Origin: Bacteroides sp. UBA1317
Lineage (GTDB): Bacteria; Bacteroidota; Bacteroidia; Bacteroidales; Bacteroidaceae
Assembly (NCBI GenBank): GCA_002307035.1
Contig: DBTL01000126.1
Location: 1-56,721, forward strand
Direction: 5' to 3'
DNA length: 56,721 nucleotides
The position numbers and the translations under genes are program-made. The number at the start of each line of letters is the position of its first letter. Position 1 is the stretch's first letter. The notes under the pieces are model-generated. The model made no database searches, was not told where the DNA came from, and saw only the letters and a program-made list of their open reading frames with translations. Shown here piece after piece: positions 8,953-16,754 of the stretch.

Positions 8953-10194
8953 TTATTTAATAGTCACTGTCAATGGATTACGCACCTTTTGAGCATAGCT
9001 AGCCACATATTTGTTCCAACCGGCAGCATCTTTGATGCCGGCTTTACTCCAAGCTGCACCCCAATAGTAAGTATAATCTGAACCGGGTTCATAGTCGCTG
9101 ATAGCAAGTACATGTCCGTCAGCTCCTCCTCTTTCGGCTTTTTCCTTAGCAGAGAAAAGCACAGACTTGGCTTCTTTTACATAGGCGGGAAAAGCAGCTC
9201 CTACAAAGATCTTACCGTTATCATTGTTCACGTTATCTGTAGGGTCAACGTAAGTGATATAGCCATTCTTCGCATCAGTAACCACTTGTCCGTCAGGCTC
9301 ATGAAGAACGATTCCTGTAGCTACCGAAATTGCCTCTTTAAGGTTAGAGTAAGCGATAACGGCCTTGTTCATATACGAACCCGCATCAAGGGTGATGACA
9401 CGAGTTTCTACAACAGCAGCATCACCTTTCACTGTCAAAGGATTATAAACCAGCTTCACCGTAAAACGTAGCGGACCATTATCAAGAATCTCTTGTGTTT
9501 TATAGCAATACGGATAGATGATGGTATCACCCGCCATTAAAGCTGCTGTTCCGCCACCTAGCGTAGGACCTACCTTATAACAATCCAAACCATTACCATG
9601 ATCTACATGATAAGACGTTTCCGCACGAAGGGCTTTAGATGCTTCAGGAGCAATCGTTTTTAAACTGTCTATCTTTGCCAATGTGGCCGGATTAAGTTCC
9701 ATCGCATAACGAGCCTCAACAACAGGATCGCTGGTAGCACGTTTCACCCATACGTCATATCCGTAAGCTTTTTCCCCCGTAGCTTGCAAGGCAGGGCCGT
9801 AAGTGCGAAAAGCAACAAGATCGTTCTCCCAAGCCACATCGTCCACACGTTCGGGATAATACTTGCCACAAGCTTTTACACCAAAGACTTCGGGCGTACC
9901 TGCCTGAACGGTATAAGTAGCCACACCATCAGCTTTCACGTTTGCCTGAAAGATTAATTTTTCATCATACGTAATCTGATAGGGAACTTGTTGCCCATCA
10001 GCATTGAGTACCACAATCTGAGCTGTGTCGGCTAACTTCAACCTGTTAGCAACCTCGCCCATCGCTACCTCTACCATCTCGTTGTCACGATTGAAAGCAG
10101 TAGGGTTAGCTACCGTTACTGTTACAACGGTTTTACTTTCAACGCACGAGGCTATAAAAAAAGCGCCCATCAATAAATATAAAAACTTTTTCAT
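8953..10194 (-). CDS. DUF4861 domain lipoprotein
   Basis: This 413-residue protein starts MKKFLYLLMGAFFIASC, a lipoprotein signal with the lipobox cysteine at residue 17, so it is probably attached to a membrane and may be surface exposed. The rest matches the DUF4861 pattern seen in Bacteroidota (VTVANPTAFNRDNEMVEV, then a long beta-rich body, ending SKAGIKDAAGWNKYV). The ATG at 10192-10194 is preferred over an upstream in-frame start because it directly begins the signal peptide. It lies 108 bp downstream of kduD on the same strand. DUF4861 genes are often found beside uronate or pectin catabolism genes, so a role in rhamnogalacturonan or uronate-polymer breakdown is plausible, but no activity can be assigned from sequence. 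Confidence 0.78.
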   Translation of the reverse strand: MKKFLYLLMGAFFIASCVESKTVVTVTVANPTAFNRDNEMVEVAMGEVANRLKLADTAQIVVLNADGQQVPYQITYDEKLIFQANVKADGVATYTVQAGTPEVFGVKACGKYYPERVDDVAWENDLVAFRTYGPALQATGEKAYGYDVWVKRATSDPVVEARYAMELNPATLAKIDSLKTIAPEASKALRAETSYHVDHGNGLDCYKVGPTLGGGTAALMAGDTIIYPYCYKTQEILDNGPLRFTVKLVYNPLTVKGDAAVVETRVITLDAGSYMNKAVIAYSNLKEAISVATGIVLHEPDGQVVTDAKNGYITYVDPTDNVNNDNGKIFVGAAFPAYVKEAKSVLFSAKEKAERGGADGHVLAISDYEPGSDYTYYWGAAWSKAGIKDAAGWNKYVASYAQKVRNPLTVTIK

Positions 10195-10302
10195 GAAATA
10201 GAATATAAATGGTATAACATAAAGGAAAGAAACAAAGAAGGAGTTAAAGCTATCAAGAAAAGCCCTCGATAATTTTAACTCCTTAAAAAAGTTCAAGCCG
10301 AA

Positions 10303-11097
10303 TTACTTAGGCTGTTTACCGATGTAAGCCAAGATACCTCCATCAACGTAGAGCACATGACCGTTTACAAAATCGGATGCTTCTGATGCCAAGAACACAG
10401 CAGGTCCCATAAGATCCTCGGGAGTTCCCCAACGGGCAGCAGGAGTCTTAGCGATGATGAAAGAGTCGAAAGGATGACGTGAGCCATCAGCTTGTGTTTC
10501 TCTCAACGGAGCTGTTTGCGGAGTAGCAATGTAACCCGGGCCGATGCCGTTACACTGGATGTTGAACTCACCATATTCTGAAGCAATGTTACGGGTAAGC
10601 ATCTTCAAACCACCTTTGGCTGCAGCATAAGCAGAAACCGTTTCACGGCCAAGTTCACTCATCATAGAGCAGATATTAATAATCTTGCCATGACCTTTCT
10701 TAATCATTGAAGGAATAACCGCTTTTGAAACGATAAACGGACCATTAAGATCGATATCAATCACTTGACGAAATTCTGCAGCACTCATTTCAATCATCGG
10801 GATACGTTTAATGATACCAGCGTTGTTAACCAAGATATCAATTACGCCTACTTCCTTCTCAATTTGAGCTACCATAGCGTTTACGCCATCTTCGTTAGTT
10901 ACGTCGCATACGTATCCATGAGCTTTAATGCCTTCAGCAGCATAAGCAGCCAAGCCTTTATCTACCAGTTCTTGTTTGATATCATTGAACACAATAGTGG
11001 CACCTGCCTTAGCAAATCCGGTTGCAATAGAAAATCCGATGCCGTAAGCAGCACCTGTTACAAGCGCAACCTTACCTTCTAATGAAAAATTTACCAT
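10303..11097 (-). CDS. kduD: 2-deoxy-D-gluconate 3-dehydrogenase / 2-dehydro-3-deoxy-D-gluconate 5-dehydrogenase
   Basis: This 264-residue short-chain dehydrogenase/reductase has the cofactor motif TGAAYGIG (residues ~14-21), the NNAG motif (~90-93) and the catalytic YAAAK (Tyr/Lys near residues 157/161). In the KduI-KduD route it reduces 2,5-diketo-3-deoxygluconate to 2-keto-3-deoxygluconate in the cytoplasm, the step after KduI. The kduI gene lies just upstream (38-bp gap, same strand), which strongly supports this assignment over a generic SDR. Length is normal. Together the two enzymes feed unsaturated uronates released by pectin or glycosaminoglycan lyases into the KDG pathway. Confidence 0.9.
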   Translation of the reverse strand: MVNFSLEGKVALVTGAAYGIGFSIATGFAKAGATIVFNDIKQELVDKGLAAYAAEGIKAHGYVCDVTNEDGVNAMVAQIEKEVGVIDILVNNAGIIKRIPMIEMSAAEFRQVIDIDLNGPFIVSKAVIPSMIKKGHGKIINICSMMSELGRETVSAYAAAKGGLKMLTRNIASEYGEFNIQCNGIGPGYIATPQTAPLRETQADGSRHPFDSFIIAKTPAARWGTPEDLMGPAVFLASEASDFVNGHVLYVDGGILAYIGKQPK

Positions 11098-11135
11098 CTT
11101 CTTATATTATATTAAAAATTAGGATCTATCGTTTC

Positions 11136-11978
11136 TTATTTCAAATCAGTAATCAGAGAGAAGTCTTGATCACCATAATCAAGGTTTTCGCCTCCCATAC
11201 CCCAGATGAAAGTATAATTGTGAGTCGCTGCAGCCGAATGAATAGACCATTCGGGAGAAAGCACGGCCTGATCACTCTTCATCCATACGTGGCGGGTTTC
11301 GTCTACTTCGCCCATAAAGTGACACACAGAATGATCTTCGGGAACTTCAAAATAGAAGTAAGCTTCCATACGACGAGAGTGAACATGAGCCGGCATGGTA
11401 TTCCACACGCTGCCCGGAGCAAGTTCGGTCATACCCATCTGTAATTGACAGGTAGGTAGCACTTGGTTCACAAGCATCTTGTTTATATTACGGTGATTAG
11501 AGCCTTCAAGAGAACCCATTTCCGCTACTACAGCATCGCTCTTAGTCACCTTTTTATCGGGATAGTTCCTATGAGCCGTCAGAGAATTGAAATAGAATTT
11601 GGCGGGATGCTCCGCATCTTTGCTTTCGAAAGTCACTTCTCTATCGCCAGAGCCTAAGTAAAGAGCTTCTTTATAATCAAGTTCAAACACCGCATCACCT
11701 GCTTTCACAACACCCGGGCCTCCTACATTGAAAATACCCATTTCACGACGGGTGAGGAAGAAAGGAGCTTTCAACGGATCGATAGCCTCAAGTTTCAACA
11801 CTTCAACAACAGGCATTGCGCCTCCTACTACCATGCGATCATACATGGAATAGATCATATTTACTTCATTAACTGCAAATACTCTTTCGATAAGGAAATC
11901 TTTACGAATTCTCTTAGTGTCATAGCTTTTTGCATCTTCAGGATGCGCAGCATAACGGATTTCATAGTTTGTCTTCAT
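11136..11978 (-). CDS. kduI: 5-dehydro-4-deoxy-D-glucuronate isomerase
   Basis: This 280-residue KduI-family cupin isomerase converts 4-deoxy-L-threo-5-hexosulose uronate into 2,5-diketo-3-deoxygluconate. The zinc-site phrase PAHVHSRRMEAYFYFEV (~195-211) carries the histidines and glutamate conserved in the family, and the C-terminal WSIHSAAATHNY region supplies another metal-binding His. The length matches the family (about 280). It is the first gene of a minus-strand cluster kduI-kduD-DUF4861, with a Bacteroides -7 box (12022-12029) just upstream. No regulator gene is adjacent, and no Shine-Dalgarno is visible. Confidence 0.93.
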   Translation of the reverse strand: MKTNYEIRYAAHPEDAKSYDTKRIRKDFLIERVFAVNEVNMIYSMYDRMVVGGAMPVVEVLKLEAIDPLKAPFFLTRREMGIFNVGGPGVVKAGDAVFELDYKEALYLGSGDREVTFESKDAEHPAKFYFNSLTAHRNYPDKKVTKSDAVVAEMGSLEGSNHRNINKMLVNQVLPTCQLQMGMTELAPGSVWNTMPAHVHSRRMEAYFYFEVPEDHSVCHFMGEVDETRHVWMKSDQAVLSPEWSIHSAAATHNYTFIWGMGGENLDYGDQDFSLITDLK

Positions 11979-12021
11979 ACTATTTCAATATATAAATGAT
12001 TCATCGTTTACGTACACAATG

Positions 12022-12029
12022 CAAAGATA
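12022..12029 (-). promoter_or_regulatory. -7 promoter box for kduI
   Basis: TATCTTTG on the minus strand matches the Bacteroides -7 consensus TAnnTTTG, 44 bp upstream of the kduI start. I do not see a well-spaced -33 TTTG. Confidence 0.45.
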
Positions 12030-12173
12030 ACAAAAGAAACGAGCAAAATGGAGTAATAATATCCTTATTATCTCTGCTTTTTGTCCTTAAATAGACTGGA
12101 TTTGATTTGTTTAACAAAATATAATACGAACAGGATGAGCGTATTACCTAGAAGGAAAGAGATTTGAAGCAAC

Positions 12174-12218
12174 AAAAAAAGCGTCTCAACTATCTTTTAT
12201 CGATAATTGAGACGCTTT
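12174..12218 (-). terminator. Terminator of tRNA-Gln
   Basis: A perfect 9-bp stem GCGTCTCAA/TTGAGACGC (12181-12189 with 12207-12215) is followed on the minus strand by a run of seven T (12174-12180). It begins 4 bp after the tRNA. Confidence 0.88.
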
Positions 12219-12221
12219 ATG

Positions 12222-12292
12222 TTGTCCTACGAAGATTCGAACTTCGACAAACAGAACCAAAAACTGTTGTGCTACCATTACACCATAGGACA
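12222..12292 (-). tRNA. tRNA-Gln (anticodon UUG)
   Basis: On the minus strand a 7-bp acceptor stem TGTCCTA/TAGGACA encloses a D-arm (GTGTAATGGTAGCAC), an anticodon loop TTTTGGT with anticodon TTG, and a T-arm with GTTCGAATC. The U1-A72 pair is typical of tRNA-Gln. No CCA is encoded. The lowest pair of the anticodon stem (31-39) is T-T rather than a normal pair. A promoter and a terminator flank it, so it is a separate transcription unit. Confidence 0.93.
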
Positions 12293-12322
12293 AGCTCAGA
12301 TGCTTTCTTTTAAAAAGCGATG

Positions 12323-12354
12323 CAAAGATAGTGGTATACGGCTAAACATCCAAA
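12323..12354 (-). promoter_or_regulatory. Promoter of tRNA-Gln
   Basis: On the minus strand TTTG (12351-12354) and TATCTTTG (12323-12330) are separated by 20 bp, a full match to the Bacteroides -33/-7 promoter. The tRNA begins 30 bp downstream. The -33 box falls in the loop of the hairpin that ends tyrS. Confidence 0.7.
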
Positions 12355-12367
12355 TATTTAGCCGTAT
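12336..12367. terminator. Hairpin at the tyrS 3' end
   Basis: A perfect 11-bp stem ATACGGCTAAA/TTTAGCCGTAT (12336-12346 with 12357-12367) with a 10-nt loop starts 4 bp after the tyrS stop codon. On the minus strand there is no T run after it, so it may act as an RNA 3'-end stabiliser or a weak terminator; a T run exists only on the plus strand. Confidence 0.5.
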
Positions 12368-12371
12368 TTTT

Positions 12372-13664
12372 TCATTTAGCGATGATAAGGAAATAGTTTT
12401 TCTTCCCTCGTTGAACCAACAAATACTTACCATTAAGTAGTTCGGATGCTGTTATAAGCTCATCAAAAGCTGCCAGTTTCTCTTTATTCATAGAAACGCC
12501 GCCGCCCTGAACTAATTTACGCATTTCACCTTTTGAAGCAAAAACAGCTGCATGGTCTGTAAAGAGATCGACTGCTTTTACACCTTCAACCAGAACGTCT
12601 TTAGATACTTCAAATTGAGGAACGCCCTCGAAAACAGCAAGCAAAGTGGCTTCATCAAGTTTCTTCAAAGCAGCGGAAGTTCCATTGCCGAAAAGAATTT
12701 CAGAAGCTTCTAACGCAGCATTGTAATCTTCTTCAGAATGTACCATGATGGTAACCTCCTTCGCTAAGCGCTTTTGAAGTACACGCAAGTGAGGAGCCTC
12801 AGCATGCTCTGCTGTAAGATGGTCTATTTCTTCTTTCGTCAGAGAAGTAAAGATCTTGATGTAACGAGCTGCGTCATCATCACTAACGTTCAGCCAGAAC
12901 TGGAAGAATTTGTAAGGTGACGTATATTTTGCATCGAGCCACACATTCCCCGACTCTGTCTTTCCAAATTTACCGCCATCTGCCTTCGTTATAAGCGGGC
13001 AGGTTAAAGCAAAAGCTTCACCACCATTAGTGCGGCGAATCAGCTCACTACCAGTCGTGATGTTTCCCCATTGGTCCGAACCACCCATTTGCAGTTTACA
13101 GCCTTTTGTTTCATACAAATGAAGAAAATCATAGCCTTGTAACAACTGGTAGGTGAATTCAGTGAACGACAAGCCATCGCGAGACTCCCCGTTCAAACGC
13201 TTCTTTACTGAATCCTTGGCCATCATATAATTCACTGTAATGTGCTTACCTACTTCACGTGCAAAGTCAAGGAAAGAAAAGTCCTTCATCCAGTCGTAGT
13301 TGTTCACCAGCTCGGCCTTGTTAGAAGCATCCGATTCAAAATCAAGAAACTTAGCCAACTGCTTTTTTATACACGCTTGATTATGACGTAATGTCTCTTC
13401 ATCCAAAAGATTCCTCTCAGCAGATTTGCCTGAAGGATCTCCGATCATACCTGTTGCTCCACCAATAAGAGCCAATGGCTTGTGCCCACAACGTTGGAAG
13501 TGTCTCAGCATCATCACGCCGCACAAATGCCCAATGTGTAACGAGTCAGCTGTAGGATCAATACCTAAGTAAGCAGTTACCTGCTCTTTAGCCAACAATT
13601 CTTCCGTGCCGGGCATCATTGTATGCACCATTCCACGCCATTTTAATTCCTCTACAAAATTCAT
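12372..13664 (-). CDS. tyrS: Tyrosine--tRNA ligase
   Basis: This 430-residue class I aminoacyl-tRNA synthetase charges tRNA-Tyr. The HIGH-type motif appears in LGIDPTADSLHIGHL (~32-46), the KMSKS-type loop is KFGKT (~235), and tyrosine-binding residues occur in YQLLQGYDFLHL. A C-terminal S4-like RNA-binding region (~360-430) contains KGEMRKLVQGGGVSMN. Length is normal for bacterial TyrRS. It has its own promoter (13697-13727) and its 3' end abuts the tRNA-Gln promoter. No T-box leader is present. Confidence 0.96.
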   Translation of the reverse strand: MNFVEELKWRGMVHTMMPGTEELLAKEQVTAYLGIDPTADSLHIGHLCGVMMLRHFQRCGHKPLALIGGATGMIGDPSGKSAERNLLDEETLRHNQACIKKQLAKFLDFESDASNKAELVNNYDWMKDFSFLDFAREVGKHITVNYMMAKDSVKKRLNGESRDGLSFTEFTYQLLQGYDFLHLYETKGCKLQMGGSDQWGNITTGSELIRRTNGGEAFALTCPLITKADGGKFGKTESGNVWLDAKYTSPYKFFQFWLNVSDDDAARYIKIFTSLTKEEIDHLTAEHAEAPHLRVLQKRLAKEVTIMVHSEEDYNAALEASEILFGNGTSAALKKLDEATLLAVFEGVPQFEVSKDVLVEGVKAVDLFTDHAAVFASKGEMRKLVQGGGVSMNKEKLAAFDELITASELLNGKYLLVQRGKKNYFLIIAK

Positions 13665-13696
13665 CGAATGATAATCTGTTTTTATTTATATGCAGG

Positions 13697-13727
13697 CAAA
13701 AGTACGATTCTTTATTTGAACAAACAA
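13697..13727 (-). promoter_or_regulatory. Promoter of tyrS
   Basis: On the minus strand TTG (13725-13727) and TACTTTTG (13697-13704) are separated by 20 bp, matching the Bacteroides -33/-7 pattern, 33 bp before the tyrS start codon. Confidence 0.6.
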
Positions 13728-13773
13728 CTCTTGCAGTCTAAAAAGGTGTCATTTGGGAAGCAAAAGAAGCGAT

Positions 13774-14409
13774 TCAGCGATTAAAAAAGACTTCATTGAT
13801 ATTTTGCTGAATCTGCATCGTGAGGCTTTCAACGGAAAGAGAGCGGGTAGTTGCCGCTTGTTCATAGAGGAGATTAATCTCGATAGCGCTTTCGTCTGTT
13901 TCCAAAAATAACCGGTCAACCGGAACAGCACGGAGCGCTTCTTCCTGATATTTTTCACCAAAAGAGAGGAAGATGCCATGACGAATGTATTGCAAAGCTT
14001 GCTCCTTCTTACCACGAAAACCGTGAATAATCCAAGGCATATGAGGCTGAATTCTCTTTTTCAGCTCAACGATTTCGTTAGCAGCACGAACGCAGTGAAT
14101 AATTAAAGGTAATTCCATCACTTCCGACAGTTCTATTTGTCGCTTAAAAGCATCCATTTGCAAGTCAAAAGGCACATCAATAGCTTTATCCAAACCCGCT
14201 TCTCCGATAGCAAGAACATTCGGATAATGGGTAGCAAGCACAAGCCAATCCCATTTTTCTTGAAAATTATCAGTGGTAAGATGCCATGGATGTATCCCTA
14301 CCGAGCAATATGTCGGAAATTCTACCGAAAGCATCTCAGAGGAATAATTTAAAATAGCCTGTTCAGGATGAAGCGGCAAGTGATGAGTATGTATATCCAG
14401 CAGTTGCAT
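13774..14409 (-). CDS. TatD family metal-dependent hydrolase
   Basis: This 211-residue TatD-like hydrolase starts MQLLDIHTHHL, whose HxH pair is the first metal-binding motif of the family. GIHPWH (~38) and the buried glutamate in AIGEAGLD (~67-74) follow, with a later His in LPLIIHCVRA (~98) and FLETDESA near the C-terminus. It is shorter than the usual ~255 residues but keeps all metal ligands. TatD proteins have 3'-5' exonuclease activity on DNA or RNA in other bacteria; the target here is unknown. It is the last gene in the rnpA-yidD-tatD cluster, 5 bp after yidD. Confidence 0.85.
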   Translation of the reverse strand: MQLLDIHTHHLPLHPEQAILNYSSEMLSVEFPTYCSVGIHPWHLTTDNFQEKWDWLVLATHYPNVLAIGEAGLDKAIDVPFDLQMDAFKRQIELSEVMELPLIIHCVRAANEIVELKKRIQPHMPWIIHGFRGKKEQALQYIRHGIFLSFGEKYQEEALRAVPVDRLFLETDESAIEINLLYEQAATTRSLSVESLTMQIQQNINEVFFNR

Positions 14410-14414
14410 AATAA

Positions 14415-14636
14415 TTAGGGAACCGGGTCATAACCGGAGCCCCCCCAAGGATGGCAGCGAAGAACTCTTCTAATTGTTAGATAGAGACCATAAAATGGAC
14501 CATGCTTTTTGATCGCCTCAATTGCATATTGAGAACAAGTGGGCGTAAATCGACATGAAGGAGGCTTCATAGGAGAAATACACAAACGATAGAAATAAAT
14601 AGGAAGAAGTAATAAATAAGAAAGTAAGCGTTTCAT
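14415..14636 (-). CDS. yidD: Membrane protein insertion efficiency factor YidD
   Basis: This 73-residue protein shows the YidD signature: an amphipathic N-terminus, then PPSCRFTPTCSQYAIEAIKKHG with the two conserved cysteines, and the C-terminal HPWGGSGYDPVP. It is a membrane-associated helper of YidC-dependent insertion. Its start overlaps the rnpA stop by 4 bp (ATGA type), the standard gene order rnpA-yidD, which suggests translational coupling. Length is typical for the family. Confidence 0.93.
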   Translation of the reverse strand: MKRLLSYLLLLPIYFYRLCISPMKPPSCRFTPTCSQYAIEAIKKHGPFYGLYLTIRRVLRCHPWGGSGYDPVP

Positions 14637-15022
14637 GCTATTTTTTCGGCTATACGAACAAGTAACGAGTTTAATTTCTCTTCAACTTCGGCCGATGAAA
14701 TCAATTCATTCGACAAATAGATAACAGCAATCATCAGGTTTTGTTCCTTTTCCTCAAGCATATTTAGCAAAGAATGCTTATTCTTCCGATATGCTTCACG
14801 TATCTGCCGTTTAACTCGGTTACGTTTCACCGCCCTTTTGAAACGCTTCTTGGGAACACTTATCAAAAGAGAAGCTTCAGCAGCTCCTTCTTTTTTCTCT
14901 GTTAGCATAAACACTACACGTAGGGGAAAGAGAGAAAAAGATTTAGATCCCCCTGAAAACAATTTCTCAATTGCTATCTTGCTATTTAACCTTTCCGACT
15001 TAGATAATGTGTTTACACCCAT
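14633..15022 (-). CDS. rnpA: Ribonuclease P protein component
   Basis: This 129-residue basic protein has the RnpA signature KRFKRAVKRNRVKRQIREAY (residues ~64-83), the RNR motif that binds the RNase P RNA, with an N-terminal SERLNSKIAIEKLF. It assists the catalytic RNA in 5' maturation of tRNAs. The usual rpmH neighbour is absent, as is common in Bacteroidota. It overlaps yidD by 4 bp and is preceded by a long hairpin (15034-15110), which lies in its leader if transcription starts at hemD. Confidence 0.93.
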   Translation of the reverse strand: MGVNTLSKSERLNSKIAIEKLFSGGSKSFSLFPLRVVFMLTEKKEGAAEASLLISVPKKRFKRAVKRNRVKRQIREAYRKNKHSLLNMLEEKEQNLMIAVIYLSNELISSAEVEEKLNSLLVRIAEKIA

Positions 15023-15033
15023 AAATAATGATT

Positions 15034-15110
15034 AACGGCCACCGATAAATTTCAGGAGCCAGCGTAGAAATACTTAAGACTATCCTCCTAATAATTTATT
15101 GGTGGCCGTT
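15034..15110. other. Long inverted repeat between hemD and rnpA
   Basis: AACGGCCACCGATAAATTT (15034-15052) pairs with 15092-15110, 17 Watson-Crick pairs plus one wobble and one end mismatch. A further AGGAG/CTCCT pairing is possible inside the loop. On the plus strand the structure is followed by a T-rich tail (TTTTATTTTATTTT); on the minus strand, the sense of rnpA, the tail is not T-rich. It could be a processing or attenuation site, or an antisense terminator. Confidence 0.6.
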
Positions 15111-15115
15111 TTATT

Positions 15116-15871
15116 TTATTTTGCTCCCTTATTGGTTTCTTTAATAAACATCTCAAGAGCAGCAGTCATAGAAGGCGCTTGCACACTTGGAGCTTCTAAA
15201 TCCAAACGTAAACCAGCATCACGCACAGCTTGAGCAGTAGTCGATCCAAAGGTTCCTATCCTAATTTCTTTCTGATCAAAATCCGGGAAATTCTTTTGCA
15301 ATGAAGAAACACCGGCCGGACTAAAGAACAATAACATATCATAGTCAAATTCTTCTCCTTCTCTAAAATCATTGCTTACCGTGCGATACATCACCGCCTC
15401 AGTATGATCAATTTTATTCTTATCCAGTAAGTTCTTAATTTCATCAGTATGCACATCAGACATCGGAACAAAATATTTTTCCGAATTATGCTTAATAATA
15501 GAAGGCATCAAGTCTTCTATCTTTCCTGTATTACCAAAGAAAATCTTTCTCTTACGATACTGTATATATTTCTGAATATAGAGAGCAATAGCCTCAGTCA
15601 TACAAAAATATTTCATCCCTTCGGGAATAGTAATGCGCATCTCCGTGCACAAAAGGAAGAAATGGTCAATTGCATGACGAGACGTAAAGATTACGGCAGT
15701 ATGATCTAAAATAGTCACTTTCTGCTGCCTGAATTCTTTAGCAGAAAGGCTCTCAACCTTAATAAAAGGGCGGAAGTCTATCTTTACCCCATACTTCTCT
15801 GCAATATCGTAATAAGGAGACTTCTCTGAAGCAGGCTTCGGCTGCGACACAAGTACTTTCTTAATTTTCAA
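15116..15871 (-). CDS. hemD: Uroporphyrinogen-III synthase family protein
   Basis: This 251-residue protein has the HemD two-lobe pattern. It starts KKVLVSQPKPASEKSPYYDI, has HTAVIFTSRHAIDHFF (~56-71) and later YDMLLFFSPAGVSSL (~178) followed by IGTFGSTTAQAVRDAGL (~206), the conserved second-domain signatures. The enzyme closes hydroxymethylbilane to uroporphyrinogen III, the precursor of haem, sirohaem and corrins. It lies 4 bp downstream of a DUF4271 membrane protein, a pairing usual in Bacteroidota. No other tetrapyrrole gene is present, so its pathway role here is inferred. The family has low sequence identity overall. Confidence 0.8.
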   Translation of the reverse strand: MKIKKVLVSQPKPASEKSPYYDIAEKYGVKIDFRPFIKVESLSAKEFRQQKVTILDHTAVIFTSRHAIDHFFLLCTEMRITIPEGMKYFCMTEAIALYIQKYIQYRKRKIFFGNTGKIEDLMPSIIKHNSEKYFVPMSDVHTDEIKNLLDKNKIDHTEAVMYRTVSNDFREGEEFDYDMLLFFSPAGVSSLQKNFPDFDQKEIRIGTFGSTTAQAVRDAGLRLDLEAPSVQAPSMTAALEMFIKETNKGAK

Positions 15872-15875
15872 CGTC

Positions 15876-16754
15876 CTAAAGTTTTATTAACAATAAGTTA
15901 TTTATTTGAACTAATCCCTGATAAGCAATAAGGCAGGGCAGAATTTCAAGCGCACAAAAGTACAAAATTAAAAGGAGAAGGCCATAAACATTATTAAAAA
16001 AAAGCTTCACCCACTTATAGAATATCAATATTTTAGCGGAAATTATCAAACCTAAACTTATTGAGACAAAAATAGTTAGATTCAAATCGAAGTAAATAAG
16101 AAATAAGGCAAAAAAGAACAGGACAAATCCTATATAATAAACAACCGTAGAGTAAGATGACATCCATAAACCTGTTCGATATTTATCAAAGAAGACCCAA
16201 CCCAAAAAAGAATATAGCACCCATTTTATCAACAAATAAAACATGCAGACTCCCACATAAACAAGCAGTAATAAATAAGGTGCAAGATGCTCGGTTAACG
16301 CCGGACGAACAGTGAGAGAATAATCAAAAAGGCAAAGCCCTGAAAGGACACAAGTCTGCAAGGCTAGCAAAAGTAAATGCCGCACATCGGCCGCAGTAGA
16401 AGTAGCAAAAATGCTAGTCCTTTCGCGATGAAGAACAAAGTCTTTGATCTGCTGCGCAAGAAATTTCTTGCTACGAGCCAGTACATAAGCTGAAACAAAG
16501 AAACAAAGAAGCAAAACAGCAGCTACAGCATCATCTGCCTTAAGAACATACGGAATAGGCTTACCCTCAAATCCTGATGCAAATTCACGCATGGAATGAT
16601 AAGGAACAAGCCCTATTGAATCAGCTGAAACAAAGTGTTCGCTATAAAAAAGCGCTATCGTATCAACTCGTGCAGTATCAGTTTGCAACGTATCAAGCGG
16701 CATGCAAGCAACAACTTGTGTCGTATCGACCTGGATAGAGTCTGCGTTATTCAT
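15876..16754 (-). CDS. DUF4271 integral membrane protein
   Basis: This 292-residue protein has a soluble Thr/Asp-rich N-terminus (~1-75) and about six to seven membrane helices from residue ~78 onward. It fits DUF4271, a Bacteroidota family of unknown function that is commonly next to hemD. The ATG at 16754 is chosen because it overlaps the TGA of the LOG gene (ATGA), which suggests coupled translation; a longer in-frame version from 16787 would overlap that gene more. The three genes LOG, DUF4271 and hemD appear to form an operon. Confidence 0.8.
   Translation of the reverse strand: MNNADSIQVDTTQVVACMPLDTLQTDTARVDTIALFYSEHFVSADSIGLVPYHSMREFASGFEGKPIPYVLKADDAVAAVLLLCFFVSAYVLARSKKFLAQQIKDFVLHRERTSIFATSTAADVRHLLLLALQTCVLSGLCLFDYSLTVRPALTEHLAPYLLLLVYVGVCMFYLLIKWVLYSFLGWVFFDKYRTGLWMSSYSTVVYYIGFVLFFFALFLIYFDLNLTIFVSISLGLIISAKILIFYKWVKLFFNNVYGLLLLILYFCALEILPCLIAYQGLVQINNLLLIKL

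Noticed and set aside
13665..13773. T-box leader in front of tyrS (and likewise leuS)
   Set aside because: The leaders are short (about 30-60 nt from the promoters) and lack the T-box sequence; Bacteroidota generally do not use T-boxes.
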